A stretch of DNA of 64,000 nt from contig CM055889.1 in assembly GCA_029582165.1 (NCBI GenBank), forward strand, positions 14,626,841 through 14,690,840. The letters are read 5' to 3'. Numbering within the stretch: the stretch's first letter is position 1; every line of letters starts with the position of its first letter. Below are positions 33,431 through 44,970 of this stretch, in pieces. The DNA comes from Portulaca oleracea. Lineage: Eukaryota; Streptophyta; Magnoliopsida; Caryophyllales; Portulacaceae. Below the pieces are notes generated by a model. That model saw only the letters and a list, made by a program, of their open reading frames with translations, made no database searches and was not told where the DNA came from. The translations under genes were made by a program, and so were the position numbers.

Positions 33431-34276
33431 ACTTCTCTTGTATGAACAATTCATGAGATTGTTAATGCATCAGTGAATGCATATGTTTTTACTTTTTATG
33501 TCATTATTGTTCACGAGTTGTAAATATTTTATTCATCAATGAAATTATGAGTTTAGTTTCAATTGTGGTTTAATTGAATGAATGCCCAAAAGATTAACAC
33601 ATCAAAATGGGAAAGCTGATAATGTTTGTCTTTATGAGACTCTGTTAGTGAACTTGATGATGTTAAGCCTAATTGATTTTCGAGTAAGTTCTCAATTGGA
33701 TTATCATGTTGAGACAATTATACTCATTAACAATTAGCATGTGAGATTGACACTATGATCGAGTTTCATGATCATAGAGACATAGAGATTCCATGGTTAA
33801 TCACATGGGTTAGTGTTGGAGAACACTTATTGAATTGACCCGCAATGGGAGCAGTTTAAGTTATAATTGTCATAAGAGTTCCCGCTACTCAAGGAACTTC
33901 CTAAATTATGAGTTCTTTACACTTCTTACATGATCTATTGTAATTTTGGTGCATGTCCAATGCATCTCATAGCAGGGGCATGTTTGGGTTACTTTGGATT
34001 ATGTAGAGATTTGTAGTTGAACAATAGGTGTCTCACTGGCCACTCGATGAGCTTAGACTAAAAATGTTTAGTCAAGCTCGAATAGATCAATAGTTGATCA
34101 TACATTTTAAGAGTCTAACTTGGATGTCGAAAAACATTTGGGGGGCTCGAGAAGAGAGAGAAAGGGCCAATCTTAGCTTCAGTGGCCGGTGTTGGGAGTG
34201 GTCGGAGGTGGTATCCAATGCCAGGGTGGTGGGTGCAGATGGTGGTGGGAGAAGAGTGGCAAAGCAATTGAAACTA
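33431..34276. other. Copia 3' flank, possible decayed LTR
   Basis: Directly after the end of the copia pol there are words such as GGTTAGTGTTGGAGAACAC and GACCCGCAATGGGAGC that read like copia 3' UTR or LTR sequence, but neither LTR edge nor a second copy is visible. No host gene seen. Confidence 0.35.
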
Positions 34277-34277
34277 A

Positions 34278-34348
<71 letters not shown>
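34277..34348. repeat. (AAT)n microsatellite, left half
   Basis: About 23 AAT units ending at the foldback element. The repeat resumes at 34685, so the element appears to have landed inside one long AAT array. Confidence 0.93.
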
Positions 34349-34684
34349 GGGTTTTTGGCTCAAAATAATCCGAAGTTGGAGGTCATTGGCTGAAAATAAT
34401 CCTAACTCACTTTTTGATTGAAAATAATCCAAACTTCTAATATATTTACTCGGACTAAACCGAAATTGATTTCCGACATCAGAATGCTGACCGGTCAGCT
34501 TATGTAGACCCTAGTCAGCATGATTTCAAAATCAAAATCAATTAAAGAACCACGTGCTCTGGCTACCCAGTTAGCATTCTGAAGTCGAAAATCGATTTCA
34601 GTTTAATCCAAGTGAATATGTTAAAAGTTTGGATTATTTTCAGCCAATGACCTCCGACTTCGGATTATTTTGAGCCAAAAACCC
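34349..34684. mobile_element. Foldback MITE inside an (AAT)n array
   Basis: 336 bp beginning GGGTTTTTGGCTCAAAATAA and ending with its inverse, with inverted similarity over at least 55 bp per side (including GAGGTCATTGGCTGAAAATA). A second inverted pair further in (CTGAAATCGATTTTCGAC against CCGAAATTGATTTCCGAC) makes most of the element a hairpin. The target duplication cannot be read because both flanks are AAT repeats. Confidence 0.8.
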
Positions 34685-34730
<46 letters not shown>

Positions 34731-34731
34731 T
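34685..34731. repeat. (AAT)n microsatellite, right half
   Basis: About 15 AAT units following the foldback MITE, the continuation of 34277-34348. Confidence 0.93.
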
Positions 34732-34858
34732 GATAGGCCTAATTGTCATATTCAATCAGTACCTCACGAGTCCCCTCTTTTCACACAAATTAGATCTTCA
34801 TAGTCTTCAATTTTCTTCATGGTCAATTGAGATGTTGGATCATCCTTTATAGCTAATA

Positions 34859-36053
34859 GGGTTATTGATTATAAAGGACGGCTCAATAGTCTAATTGACA
34901 GATAAGGACAACAGGGACAATGGAGTCCCAATTTATGATAAAAAGTGGGGCCCACATTGCTGAGTTGTCAATTTTTTATCTTCTTTTATTTTTTTGTTTT
35001 CTCTCTCTACTTTTGTTCTTCCCTCTTTCTTTCCCTTTGTCTCAGATATGGAGGATGTGAAATCATTATCGCCATCATCATCTTCATCTTCAATTCACAC
35101 CACAAATCTATCAATTTCTGTCACCGAAATTCAAAGGTTAGTTCCAGAAAATGAAGCTTTTAGCTGAAAATTCACTGAAAAGCACCCAGGAATACCTCGA
35201 AACCACCCAGAACCAATTTTTGCTTCTCTGTTTTTCATGTGCAGATCGCCTCCGCCATCTTGATCGTCTTCGCCGGCCTACCACCACCATTTCTAAACGA
35301 AAACCACCGCCGATCTGAAAGTTGTCATCTGTCCCGGACCGTCCATCGAGCCCTTCGTCCCCAAACCCACAACCTCTCGACGGTGATGGTGATGGTGATG
35401 AAGAAGAGGAGATCAGAGGAGGTGGGTAGCCATTGTTGGGGATGAGAAGAAGGAATTGAAGAAGATGATGATGATGATGATGGTGGTGATGATGGTGATG
35501 GTGATGGTGATGAAGAAGAGGAGATCAGAGGAGGTGGGTTGCCATTGTTAGGGATGAGAAGAAGGAATTGAAGATGAAGATGATGATGGTGATGGTGATG
35601 ATGATGATGGTGATGGTGATGGTGATGAAGAAGAGGAGATCAGAGGAGGTGGGTTGCCATTGTTGGGATGAGAAGAAGGAATTAAAGATGAAGATGATGA
35701 TGTTGATGGTGATGGTGATGATGATGGTGACGAAGAAGAGGAGATCAGAGGAGGTGGGTTGCCATTGTTGGGGATGAGAAGAAGGAATTGAAGATGAAGA
35801 TGAAGATGATGATGATGATGGCGATGATGATGATGATGGTGATAGAGGAGATCAGACGATCAACTTCCCCTGTTTTCTTATTTTGCCTTCCCCCGTTTTG
35901 TAGAGAGAGAATGAGGAGGGAAAAGGGGGAGGTGAGTCAGCCTAGCATGACACTACCTTTTAATGAAAATAAGGGCTCCAAGGTCCTGACTCCTGAGCAT
36001 ATCAAAGTGTCAATGTGCTTAATTAGTGGGTTGTCCTTCATGGTCAATAACCC
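34859..36053. mobile_element. Mutator-like element A (candidate Pack-MULE)
   Basis: 1195 bp with terminal inverted repeats starting GGGTTATTGA on both ends, followed by AAGGAC and, further in, TCTCTCTAC. Flanks TAGCTAATA (34850-34858) and TAGCCAATA (36054-36062) form a 9-bp duplication with one mismatch, the Mutator signature. The interior has GC-rich sequence unlike the flanks: an ATG frame MEDVKSLSPSSSSSSSIHTT at about 35048, a GT...TGCAG interval that looks like an intron (about 35138-35244), and a minisatellite. This could be captured gene sequence, but I cannot name the source. Confidence 0.75.
35380..35860 (+). repeat. Minisatellite of about 105-115 bp, 4-5 copies
   Basis: The unit GGAGATCAGAGGAGGTGGGT recurs with GATCAG at 35411, 35523, 35638, 35743 and, diverged, 35850. 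Each unit also holds TTGCCATTGTTGGGGATGAG and a GATGGTGATGATG run of variable length. It lies wholly inside Mutator-like element A. Confidence 0.9.
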
Positions 36054-36076
36054 TAGCCAATAATCCTAATAAAAAA

Positions 36077-37546
36077 GGGTTAATGACCAAGAAGGATGGC
36101 CCAGAACAAATTTTGCCACTTTGGTACTACCTGAACTGAGAAGTCCTAATTTTTATTAAAGGCCATGCTTAGCTGACTCATCCATTCATCTCCCTCATCT
36201 TCTCTCTCTACCAAAACAGGGGATCTCCTCTTCTCTCTCTCTACCAAAATAGGGGAAGGCAGCAACGAGATGCGAGGATGGCAGTTGCTGGGTGGTCCTG
36301 GCGACGGTCGGGGACAACCGTCGGCAGCCCATACGCCGACCAAAAAAAAACCTAAAGACCTTCAATCATAAACCATCAAGCAGTAGTAGTAGCATTGACG
36401 ATACCTGAGCTGGTTCTTTTAGGTATGACAAATTCGATTATTTCGGGAATTCGGTCATGTACATTTCAATCCAATTTAAGAGCAAGTGAAGGTCCCGATT
36501 CCATAGCAATAGAAAAGCGTTCTCTCCATATAGTCAACCATTTAGTAGAAAATCAATCTTTTTGTTTCTCGTTGGTTAACCTGCATTTAGAGGTTCGCTT
36601 GGGTAGCAAGGTCGATCGGCCAGTTTTCAATCGCAACTCTGGCGAGATTGATGCGTTCTTCGGGGGGAAATCTAGGGTTCGTCTTGAGGATGTAGTATCA
36701 AATCGCCGGGACGTATTTTCCGGCGTAACTTTTGCCGGTGATGTAGATCGGACGAGATTTGAAGAGGGGGTGTAATCGGAGGAAGTATTGGATGGCGATG
36801 AAGAGGTGTTTTGCGACTCCGATCTTATCCCGAGGGATTTCCAACGGGTTTCCGGCGATACTGGAGCCGGTTCCGATGGGGTTATCGAGGAAGAGGAGGC
36901 CGAAGAGGCGGTTCCAGGCGGCGGAGTTAGGATTCAGGCGGAGGGTTTTGGAGTTGATCCATGTCCACTAATCAATAACCTCTTAAATCCCCCCTCCTTC
37001 CCTCCACCCAGATTCATCCTTTGTCTTTCCTATCCCTAAATTGAATCAAATAGTGCCACAATAATTGAGACAAGAAAACCTAATTATCCGCCAAAATTCG
37101 AGTACTAACGCTACCGAGAACTAAGATACAAACCCAATTGCCCACCAAAATTCATCAGTAACTATGGCGTTGGGTTAACCGTTTTCATTCCTCCGACCAA
37201 TTTGCGTAGTTGGCGTATGGGTACAGAGGAGAGAGAAGAGAGCAACCCCTGTTTTCACGCCGGAACAGGGATGAAATGGGCCGCCTATGGCTGCCGACGG
37301 TTGTCCCCGACAGTCGCCAAGACCCCCCAGCCACTGCCGTCCTTGCCGCTCGTTGTTGCCTTCTTCTGTTTTGGTAGAGAGAGAGAAGAGGAGATTCCAT
37401 ATTTTGGTAGAGAGAGAAGAGGAGGGAGATGAATCGATGAGTCAGTTAAGCATGACCCATTTTTTAATAAAAATTAGGACTTTTCAGTTTAGACAGTACC
37501 AAAATGGCAAAATGTATTCTGGGTCGTCCTTCTTAGTCATTAACCT
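36077..37546. mobile_element. Mutator-like element B, Pack-MULE with a carboxypeptidase fragment
   Basis: 1470 bp with terminal inverted repeats of about 265 bp (roughly 36077-36345 and 37275-37546). Matching words include GGTTAATGAC, AGTCCTAATTTTTATTAAA, CTTCTCTCTCTACCAAAA and GTCGGGGACAACCGTCGGCA. Flanks AATAAAAAA and AACAAAAAA suit a 9-bp duplication with one mismatch. The inner TIR edge is GC-rich. Between the TIRs lies a piece of a serine carboxypeptidase-like gene. The right end stops only 367 bp before the TIC21 ATG. Confidence 0.85.
36480..36961 (-). pseudogene. Serine carboxypeptidase-like (SCPL) gene fragment
   Basis: The minus strand from 36961 reads WINSKTLRLNPNSAAWNRLF, LFLDNPIGTGSS, EIPRDKIGVAKHLF, then PIYITGESYAGKYVPAI, a stop, and YYILKTN. 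GESYAG holds the nucleophilic serine of the S10 family. GPW...NPN.W..LFLDNP is the usual oxyanion and substrate region, closest in wording to the SCPL50/51 group. The stop (TGA) replaces a glycine codon within the conserved VPxIGYY stretch. No N-terminus, and no Asp or His parts of the triad, are present. It is a captured, dead fragment between MULE TIRs. Confidence 0.85.
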
Positions 37547-37555
37547 AACAAAAAA

Positions 37556-37913
37556 AAAAATAGAAAAGGTCGAGTTAAAGGCAATAAAAGGCCGTGGAAA
37601 GGCCCTAATGATGATGTAGGCAGGTAGCCCAATAATGTAACCCATTTACCAGTAGTATTTTAGTGGACAATTTAGCATACAAGGTTCACCCGACCCGCTC
37701 CGCCCAAATTGACATGTCTGACCATATTACATTATTACACTTATACCCCCGAACTTGTGTAGTACTCTGCTATACTACTACGGACTACCATAGCGGCACT
37801 ATCAAGTATCAACTATTATCAACAAGCAAGCAAGAGGAAAGAACACAAAGGTCTCTTTCCAAATCTTTCTCCTTCTTCATTTTCTCCTCCCAAATTCTCC
37901 GATTACTATTACT
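37556..37913 (+). promoter_or_regulatory. TIC21 proximal promoter and 5' leader
   Basis: The stretch between Mutator-like element B and the TIC21 start. The last 60 bases are pyrimidine-rich (CTTTCTCCTTCTTC), typical of a plant 5' leader. No clear TATA box was chosen. The transposon end may therefore replace what used to be distal promoter. Confidence 0.5.
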
Positions 37914-40900
37914 ATGCAAACGCTACTCTTGCCGGCGACACGCTCCGGCGCTCCTCCACCGTCACCGGTGGCGGTGGCGGCGGCCAATCATTCACGTCTT
38001 CCAAGGCAGACGATACCATGCCGATGCATCATCATCAATGGCTTTCTCCCTCCTCTAATTTCCCGCACCTCTCGTTCATTGTCTTCGTTTAATCCTCTCT
38101 CCTCGACGCGTGCGTTGAGGTCGGTTCCTAAGCTTCCTCCAATGGCTTCGTCTCCTGATTCTGCTGGCTTGGGTTCATCTGTCGATGAGTCTGACCAAGC
38201 TAAACTCGCTCAGGTGACTCTAACTCACACTCAATTTGATTCTTAATTCGTCAATTTCGCTAGCAATTTTGATATTCGTCATTCATTTTGCTATGATTTT
38301 GGAGCGTGGAGTGATATAGATACCTGATTTTTAGCTAAACCTTAATTTGGAAGCTTTTGGTTGTATGATTATGCTTCTCAATTGTAACTGTTGAAACACA
38401 TTTGGACCTATAGTGCTGGTATTTGTGCGAAATGTTGTTGAACACAATGCCAAATTGAATCCTTTAATTTGAAACTGCAACATAATAACGCATTTTGCGG
38501 CTGTACAAGGGTTTGAGATACTAAACTGGAGGACATGTCATCTTATCTTCTTTTAGATAAAAGTTGAAATGAAGGTCAAGTGACTTAAGGCTTCAGACTT
38601 CGCGAAACTTGATTGAAAAGAGCTAATTTGAATACTGTGACTGGAATATTGCCTAATGAATATGTGAAACTTGGAAGAGTGCTCTACTTTTTGTTGCCTA
38701 TGAGTGTGAACTGGGTGAAACTACAGTCAGTGGTGATGCAATAAGTTATGATAAAACCTGCTGAAATGGCAATATATTGGTGAGTGATGACCGTTTGAAT
38801 TTCTAAAGGTAAATTTTGCGTTCGCTCCATTGCACAAGCTCTCTTCCCACGTGATCGGCAACCTTAGCATTGAATGGGTTATAAAGGGCTGAACTGACTT
38901 CTATGCCCCTTTCCCTAAACAACTATGAGCTGTGAGTTTATCTGTACCATTGTAGCCTGCAGGGACACAATGTATGTGTGTAGCTTGGAATCCGATTCAT
39001 GTTCTATGGTTCATTATGGAATAAGCTGATTGAATTTACATGCCATGGATCATTATGGAATCAGTTGGCAGAATTTCCATGCCATTGGAGCAACATTTGC
39101 CTATGAAAATGAAATTGTTGCTTGCGTTCTAGTTGCTGGTTTTCTGAGTGTAGTCCAATTTTCTCAGCATTGCATCATCTGCATGTGCATTTTTGTCCTT
39201 TGGGAAATATATGAGCATACTTGTGATTAGGACTTCATCAGCATGGTTCCAAGAAAAAAAGATTGATTGCTATTGGGCACACCAAGGACTTTTGTAGTTT
39301 CTGGGTTTTTCATCTTTGTTTAAATTTGTGGTGAGGAATGGTATTGCATTTTGGTATATAGGTGGCAAAGAGACTAGAAAACACAGCAAGGTACTTCAGA
39401 AGGTTGGGCTCGTTTGGGTTCTGGAGCCAGCTGGTGTGCACTGTTGTTGCTGCGGTGATTCTTGCATTTTCTGTTGTAGTGACCGGGAAGATCACGTCAC
39501 CTGCTTCCTTCTATGCTACTGCTGGGGGAATAGCTGCTGCATTTATTTCGGTCTTCTGGTCCTTTGGATATCTTCGCCTATCAGAGAAACTTCGAAGAAC
39601 TGCAACTGAACCATCCAAGGTATGTCACCAGTGAGCAGTGTCACCTTCCACCGTTTGCAATCGTTTATGGTTTGTTTCAATTGCCATTAACAGCGTACAT
39701 CTTTGAATTTCTGGTGCATCGCTGTGCATCCTATGCCTCAATGATTTACGACGACCATCGTGTACAATGTTTTTACATACTTGTGCGATTGATGTCCATA
39801 TGTGTCCAAGGATTCTGGAGTTCAATACGTTACGAATTAATAACTTAGTTTATAAGGTACTTCAGTCCAGGCTACGAATCACAGGTATTCTGTAATGTGT
39901 TGGTTGTACTGCTTTTACGCTTGACATAGACCTTTGTTCATCTCCGATAGAGATTCCAATGTACAATAGGTTTCTGATGCCTTATCTTCATGCTTGTCAC
40001 TGATTTACACTTTTTTAAGGCTTAATTAATATGGCATTAGTCAACATTTTATATGATTGTATGATGTGACGTGATCAAATTTAATTTCAAATGCTTGATT
40101 GTAGTATTCCTTCCTCAATTTCAGGCTCCTCCTCGCGCTGACGTTGTCAAAAGCTTGAATAATGGAATAATTGTGAACCTTCTCGGAATGGGTGCCGCTA
40201 TCCTGGGAATGCAAGCGACTGTTGGTTTACTTGTTGCCAAGGCACTCACGACGTCTTCGAATCCTTATTACCAGGGTGTTGCTGCTGGGGCTAGCCCTGT
40301 TCTTCCGCTGGATGTGTTCTTGGTACAGGTATACCTCTGCTCTTCCAGTGTAGATTGCATAAATAGTGCAATGTTCCATTAGCACTCCCCTCCCCTGCCC
40401 TCCTCTCAGCACCTTGTCCTAAATGAAGGGAGAAAAATCCAGGAAAAGGCAAGTTCTAAAAAAGAAAGGAGAATAGCAGGGCAAGACAAAGTAGTTGACA
40501 TTATTTGTCTCCAACAATATCATTGCATAACCGAATCTTTACTATCCCCTCTGAGTATGTGTTCTTTTTTCAACATGGTGGTTAGTTGTATAATGGTGTA
40601 TGGATTACCATGCCCACTCTTTATTCTTCATATGGGATAGTGATCCCAAATTCACTAATAGCAAGAAGGTAAGCAATGGGTCCTCATCTACCATCTGAAA
40701 ATGATGCTTGTTTTCTTAGAACGATAACTAACTATAATATAAATCTAATAAAGAAGCACATATGTGACATTCGGTGATAGCCAAAAACCATCACTTAAAT
40801 ATAACTAATATCATGTTTGGTTGTTTATGGGTAATGTGATTACTAATGTAATAAAATTCATCATAATGAATGTATGTGTGGGGGAATTTTTTTTTTTTTT

Positions 40901-40940
40901 TTTTTGGGGGGGGGGGGGGTAGGGGGGTTATGTGTGTATG

Positions 40941-40986
<46 letters not shown>

Positions 40987-41616
40987 TTGGTTGGAGGGAT
41001 ATTAGTGTATTAAGAACACATAGGATGCATTTTGAACACTGTGATCAACATGACATATGTTCCTGAGTGTTTACAATGTAATTTTGATTACAAGGTTCAT
41101 ATGTAGCAAAACATGGTAATGAAATAACATTGCAATTATGAGTACATCCAACCAAACTAGCCCTAATGATGATGATGATTCTTGCTTGAGTGGAGCCTAT
41201 TTATGTAATAGTCAACTGCAGGCATCCGTGTTATGATTTGTTAATGTGATTCTTACCCCATTGCTCCTGGAGAACTAGACAAGATGCAAGAATTTAGAGG
41301 GTTTTGGGAAGTAACGTGCATGACTGTTTGTTTTGACTGGTAATCTGCTGAGTTAACCTTGTTGTACACTCTGGTTGGTTGTGTCCTGTGGGTATCAATC
41401 CCAACTCCCAGTTTTAGCATGTTCCGCTCATCTGTCTATAAAGACCAAAAGCGAATGCAGAAAAACAAAGAACATACATTGACTTGTTCACTTCATTTAC
41501 AGGCATCAGCGAACACAATTCTGTCCCATTTCTTCGGTCTTGTTTCTTCGTTGGAGTTGTTGCGGTCAGTGACATTACCACCTGCTCAAGCTAGTCCTGC
41601 TGCCAAGATGGCTTAG
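37914..41616 (+). CDS. TIC21: TIC21, chloroplast inner envelope protein
   Basis: Four exons, all phase 0: 37914-38213, 39362-39619, 40125-40328 and 41503-41616, giving 291 residues, close to Arabidopsis TIC21 (about 296). Residues 1 to about 75 form an Arg/Ser/Pro-rich chloroplast transit peptide. Then follow RYFRRLGSFGFWSQ and four hydrophobic segments, about 119-140, 149-172, 198-222 and 258-273. Donors are CAG/GTGACT, AAG/GTATGT and CAG/GTATAC; acceptors end ATAG, TCAG and ACAG. In the family this protein (also called CIA5 or PIC1) sits in the inner envelope and is implicated in protein import and iron uptake. All exons look intact. A Mutator-like element ends 367 bp upstream. Confidence 0.95.
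40887..40983. repeat. Poly(T)-poly(G)-(AG)n compound repeat in TIC21 intron 3
   Basis: A T run of about 19, then G runs, a GTGTGTATGTATG stretch and about 20 AG units. It lies in the third TIC21 intron, well away from splice sites. Confidence 0.9.
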
Positions 41617-41988
41617 TTGTTTTAGATAGGTCCAGTCCAGAAGCTGTGGATGTTTGCTAGGATTTCTTTCCTTTTTTTTTTTGTTTGATATTCCATGCAG
41701 CAGCAATGTTCATAACAGCTGCAAAACATTTATTGTATTTTGTTTTACTTTTCAAATTTATTTTTTTGAGGTGTAATTTCTGATGACAATACAAGTAGAT
41801 GCCACTCTGTCAGGGAAGAGGATCAAACTCCCAATTTCATGAGATGAGTGAAGCAGCAAAGGAAAAAAAAATTGGTTCGCTACCCAAATTCAAAAGCTGG
41901 GGGCCATACATAATGATGGATACTATCCGGATGAGTTTCAACACTTTTTTTTTTCCGTTATGAGGATAGTTTTTATTATTATTATTGA
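41617..41988 (+). other. TIC21 3' UTR and spacer
   Basis: No separate gene. T-rich sequence after the TAG at 41614-41616 is the likely 3' UTR; no exact cleavage site chosen. Confidence 0.45.
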
Positions 41989-41989
41989 A

Positions 41990-42830
41990 AGTTATACAAA
42001 ATCCAAAAGCTGGGTGTCCATCCATCGCTAGTTTTTTTTTTATTATTATTATTGAAAGATGCTGCAAAGTTAAACAAATGCAACAAAATAGTAAAAGAAG
42101 ATAGCAACACAGAACCCAACAGCTAAAGATATAAAAATAGAATTGTGAAACCACCACCTAAACAAAGAAACACCCCAAGATAAAATCAAACAAAATGTCT
42201 ACTTTTCTTCTTAAAATCTTTCTTGAAGTGTTAGCCAACCCATGATGATCACGAACGACCTTAAAGCCACAAACTTTCCTCACCAATATTCTCTTGCGAG
42301 CAAGCATGGCTTCAATAACCTTGAAATCTTTGATTTTTTTCAGGTCCTTCAATTGTTGTAAACTTAACTTTGTAAAAAGCCTTCAAATCCCTTGTCCATT
42401 TAGAATTCAGCAGGGTGTTATCGTTCTTCTTCCATCTAACATCAACCTCCGTGCCCTTGAAGTAAGAATCCTCGACACCAGTTGAAATATTAAATTTAAA
42501 TTGGACAAAATATTCTCACTGTCACTCAGAGCAAGTGTAGAAACTAGGACATCAGAGGCAACTCTTGAAATATTCAAATCAACACATACTAGGTTTGAAA
42601 TAGTCTGATCCAAATAGCGAAGAGTCTATATAATCATCACCATGTATAACATTAGGAATACGAACTCGCAAGGTTATCAACCACCTCGACAGGATGATCA
42701 ACCAATCTAGCCACATATCTATCCAAAAATAAATAAATAAATAAAAAAACATATCTAGCAAAATGATGCACCATTGTGTTACCATCTCATCTAACATGTA
42801 GGAAAAGACCAAATGCGAAAGAATTCAAAT
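41990..42830 (-). mobile_element. 5'-truncated LINE fragment
   Basis: On the minus strand the piece ends GCAGCATCTTTCAATAATAA followed by an A run (plus T run at 42031-42041). At its start the frame GNTMVHHFARYVF, after an in-frame stop, matches the end of the RNase H region of plant LINE ORF2 (xRxGNxxAHxLA). The region between is a stop-filled 3' UTR. A nearly parallel T-run plus TATTATTATTATTGAAAG at 41943-41990 suggests a tandem or second tail. Confidence 0.55.
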
Positions 42831-43711
42831 CTAAAATCTCTCCCACGAGTAAGTCGTTCACTACTAATTAGAAAAACACAATATGGCTTCTTACTTCAAA
42901 TCTAAACGCTTGGTTTAAATTCCAAAGTCGACATTTGTCTAAGGACATTGGGCGTGAGCGTGATCACTCAAACAATAGTAAATTTTTGGGTGGGTGGGTT
43001 AGTAGGGGAAAATTTAAAATCCTGGAAACAAAATATCTGTCATGGAAAACACCGATGACAATAGAGTCTGTATACTGTTCTCTCTTCGGCTAGAATTAGT
43101 TCTGCCCCACAAGTTTCTGCACAATCTCGAATAACATCAAAAGTAAAAACTGATATGTTTGATTCGAAAATTCTTCCCTTTCATTCATGAAATATATTTG
43201 AAATCTGCTTTCTTGTTTCGACGGTCACAAAATTACCCAACTTGCTGAAAGCCGACAGTTGAGCGATCAAACTCTCACAAAGTCACAATCAATGGTCAAT
43301 CTTGGATCTTTTCTGTTTCTAGGCTAGTTATTTATGGACATTTCCGGCACCTGTTATGAATTATTCGCAAATACACAGCATGGCAATGCATAGCCATTCT
43401 CAAAGTCTCTAAAAAACTTCTAATGGTAGAAGCATAATTTCTTCTATTCGGTAATACACAAATCAATACATATTTACGCCTTCTCCATTCATCTGATTGC
43501 ATGCTACCCACGGAGTTATATTGTAGTATTTCATTTAACAATTAATGATCTTCTACCAAGTGCAATGGTCTAATAACCGCATATCTGATGTCTCTTGCAG
43601 AGATTAGCGACATGACATCTCTATAGTCTGCAAAACCTCTCTAGTGAGGAGCGACGATGAAAAGCAGGAAGCTGAGAAATAGGAGAAACCAATACTGCCA
43701 TGCGCAGCCTA
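42831..43711. other. Spacer and 3' UTR of the reticulon gene
   Basis: No gene seen. The last 100-200 bases should hold the 3' UTR of the minus-strand reticulon gene ending at 43712. Confidence 0.45.
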
Positions 43712-44970
43712 CTACGGGCGCTTCTTGTTGTGTAAGCTAACCGGAATCTTGTTCAAAAATGACTTCTCCAAGTTTTTGTAGCCCTCTAAAATAAGCACCC
43801 ACAGTAGCGGCAAACACTCATCTACATCAGCCTGATTCTTCTCGTAAAACACCGGAATCATAAAGGCAAGAAGATACCCTGCAAGGCATAACCCACATTA
43901 CCGAATTACCAAGAATACTACAAGACATATTAGTCTAAACTCTAAAGCCATTGAATCGAAAGTAACAACAGGAAATCACCCACCAAAATAAGCAAAAGTG
44001 ACAAAGTTGAAGAGACTGCCGATAAGGGAGATTGCCCACAACACCGCTGCAACCTGTACAAAGATCATAGAAACAGCAGAAGAGAACTTAATCCAACACA
44101 AAATTTACTGTCCTAACCAAGAAGCGAAATCGAAGCAGATAAACCCACATACCTGTGTAAGAAGCCTCAAATTTCCACAAACAATAATCTGATGAACAGT
44201 CGCTAAGGTACGATTGATCCAAACTCTAATTACATTCGCAACCTGTTCCACCATGTTATCTGGCACTGCCAAATCAGGAATAGGTGGTGGAGGTCTATAC
44301 GAGACAGCCGATATGGTAACATTAGAAACGATAAAAAAGACACACGCCATTGAAGATATATATGTAAGGATTGATGAAATCTAGCAATAACATACATACC
44401 TATTGAAAAGAGAGGCAGATTTGGCCCAAAAGAAGAGGATGACAACAAGGAGGAAAACCAGATTTGTGATGAAAGCAATGGGACTATAACCCCCTTGTGA
44501 AAACAACAACCATAGGAATGTTCCCGCGATTAAGAAGCTAAGACTCCCATATCGTTTTCTCCACAACAACACATCCGCCACTGACAAAATTTCGACATCT
44601 CCAAATTCATCAATATAGATTGATCCAACAGAATATCAATGTTGAACAAGAAATTGACTACAAATTCAAACAATTCAATCACAGAGACATTGTCTCAGAA
44701 AGCATATGAATTAATTTCAGAACGTAAATAAATTAACAGATCCATTGTCGACATTTAGAGAGAATCGACCTGAAATTGAAACAAATTGATCAAGAGAGAG
44801 AGAGAGAGAGAGAGAGAACCTTCACCGCCGCCGAGAGCTTGATGAACGGAAATGAGGGGTTGAGGAGGAGGAGGAGGAGGAACCTCCTTGATTTCGGATT
44901 TAGAGGGTTTGGGTGGCGGGATTTTACGATGGTGACTGTGATTATGCATTTGCAGGGAGTATTCCATCAT
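43712..44970 (-). CDS. Reticulon-like protein (RTNLB family)
   Basis: Five exons: 44820-44970, 44400-44580, 44153-44294, 43984-44053 and 43712-43878, phases 1, 2, 0, 1, giving 236 residues. After a short proline-rich N-terminus (EVPPPPPPQP), residue 51 opens the reticulon domain with VADVLLWRKRYGS. Long hydrophobic hairpin 1 is about 63-105 and hairpin 2 about 158-190 (VAAVLWAISLIGSLFNF). Between them lies a loop with PPPPIPDLAVPDNMVEQVAN. The C-terminus is KKRP, a dilysine ER-retrieval signal. Reticulons curve tubular ER membranes. The start is the first ATG of a pair at 44970; upstream codons have no ATG. By remembered Arabidopsis gene order this would be the RTNLB10 orthologue; family certain, number not. 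Confidence 0.93.

Noticed and set aside
35568..36063. Met/Lys-rich frames
   Set aside because: Translation of the GATGATG minisatellite; no conserved protein.
36400..36540. Possible organelle-derived insert next to the carboxypeptidase fragment
   Set aside because: The wording felt organelle-like, but I could not match any chloroplast or mitochondrial gene.
36395..37039. Plus-strand frames of 70-126 codons in Mutator-like element B
   Set aside because: Antisense to the carboxypeptidase fragment, which gives clear family motifs on the minus strand.
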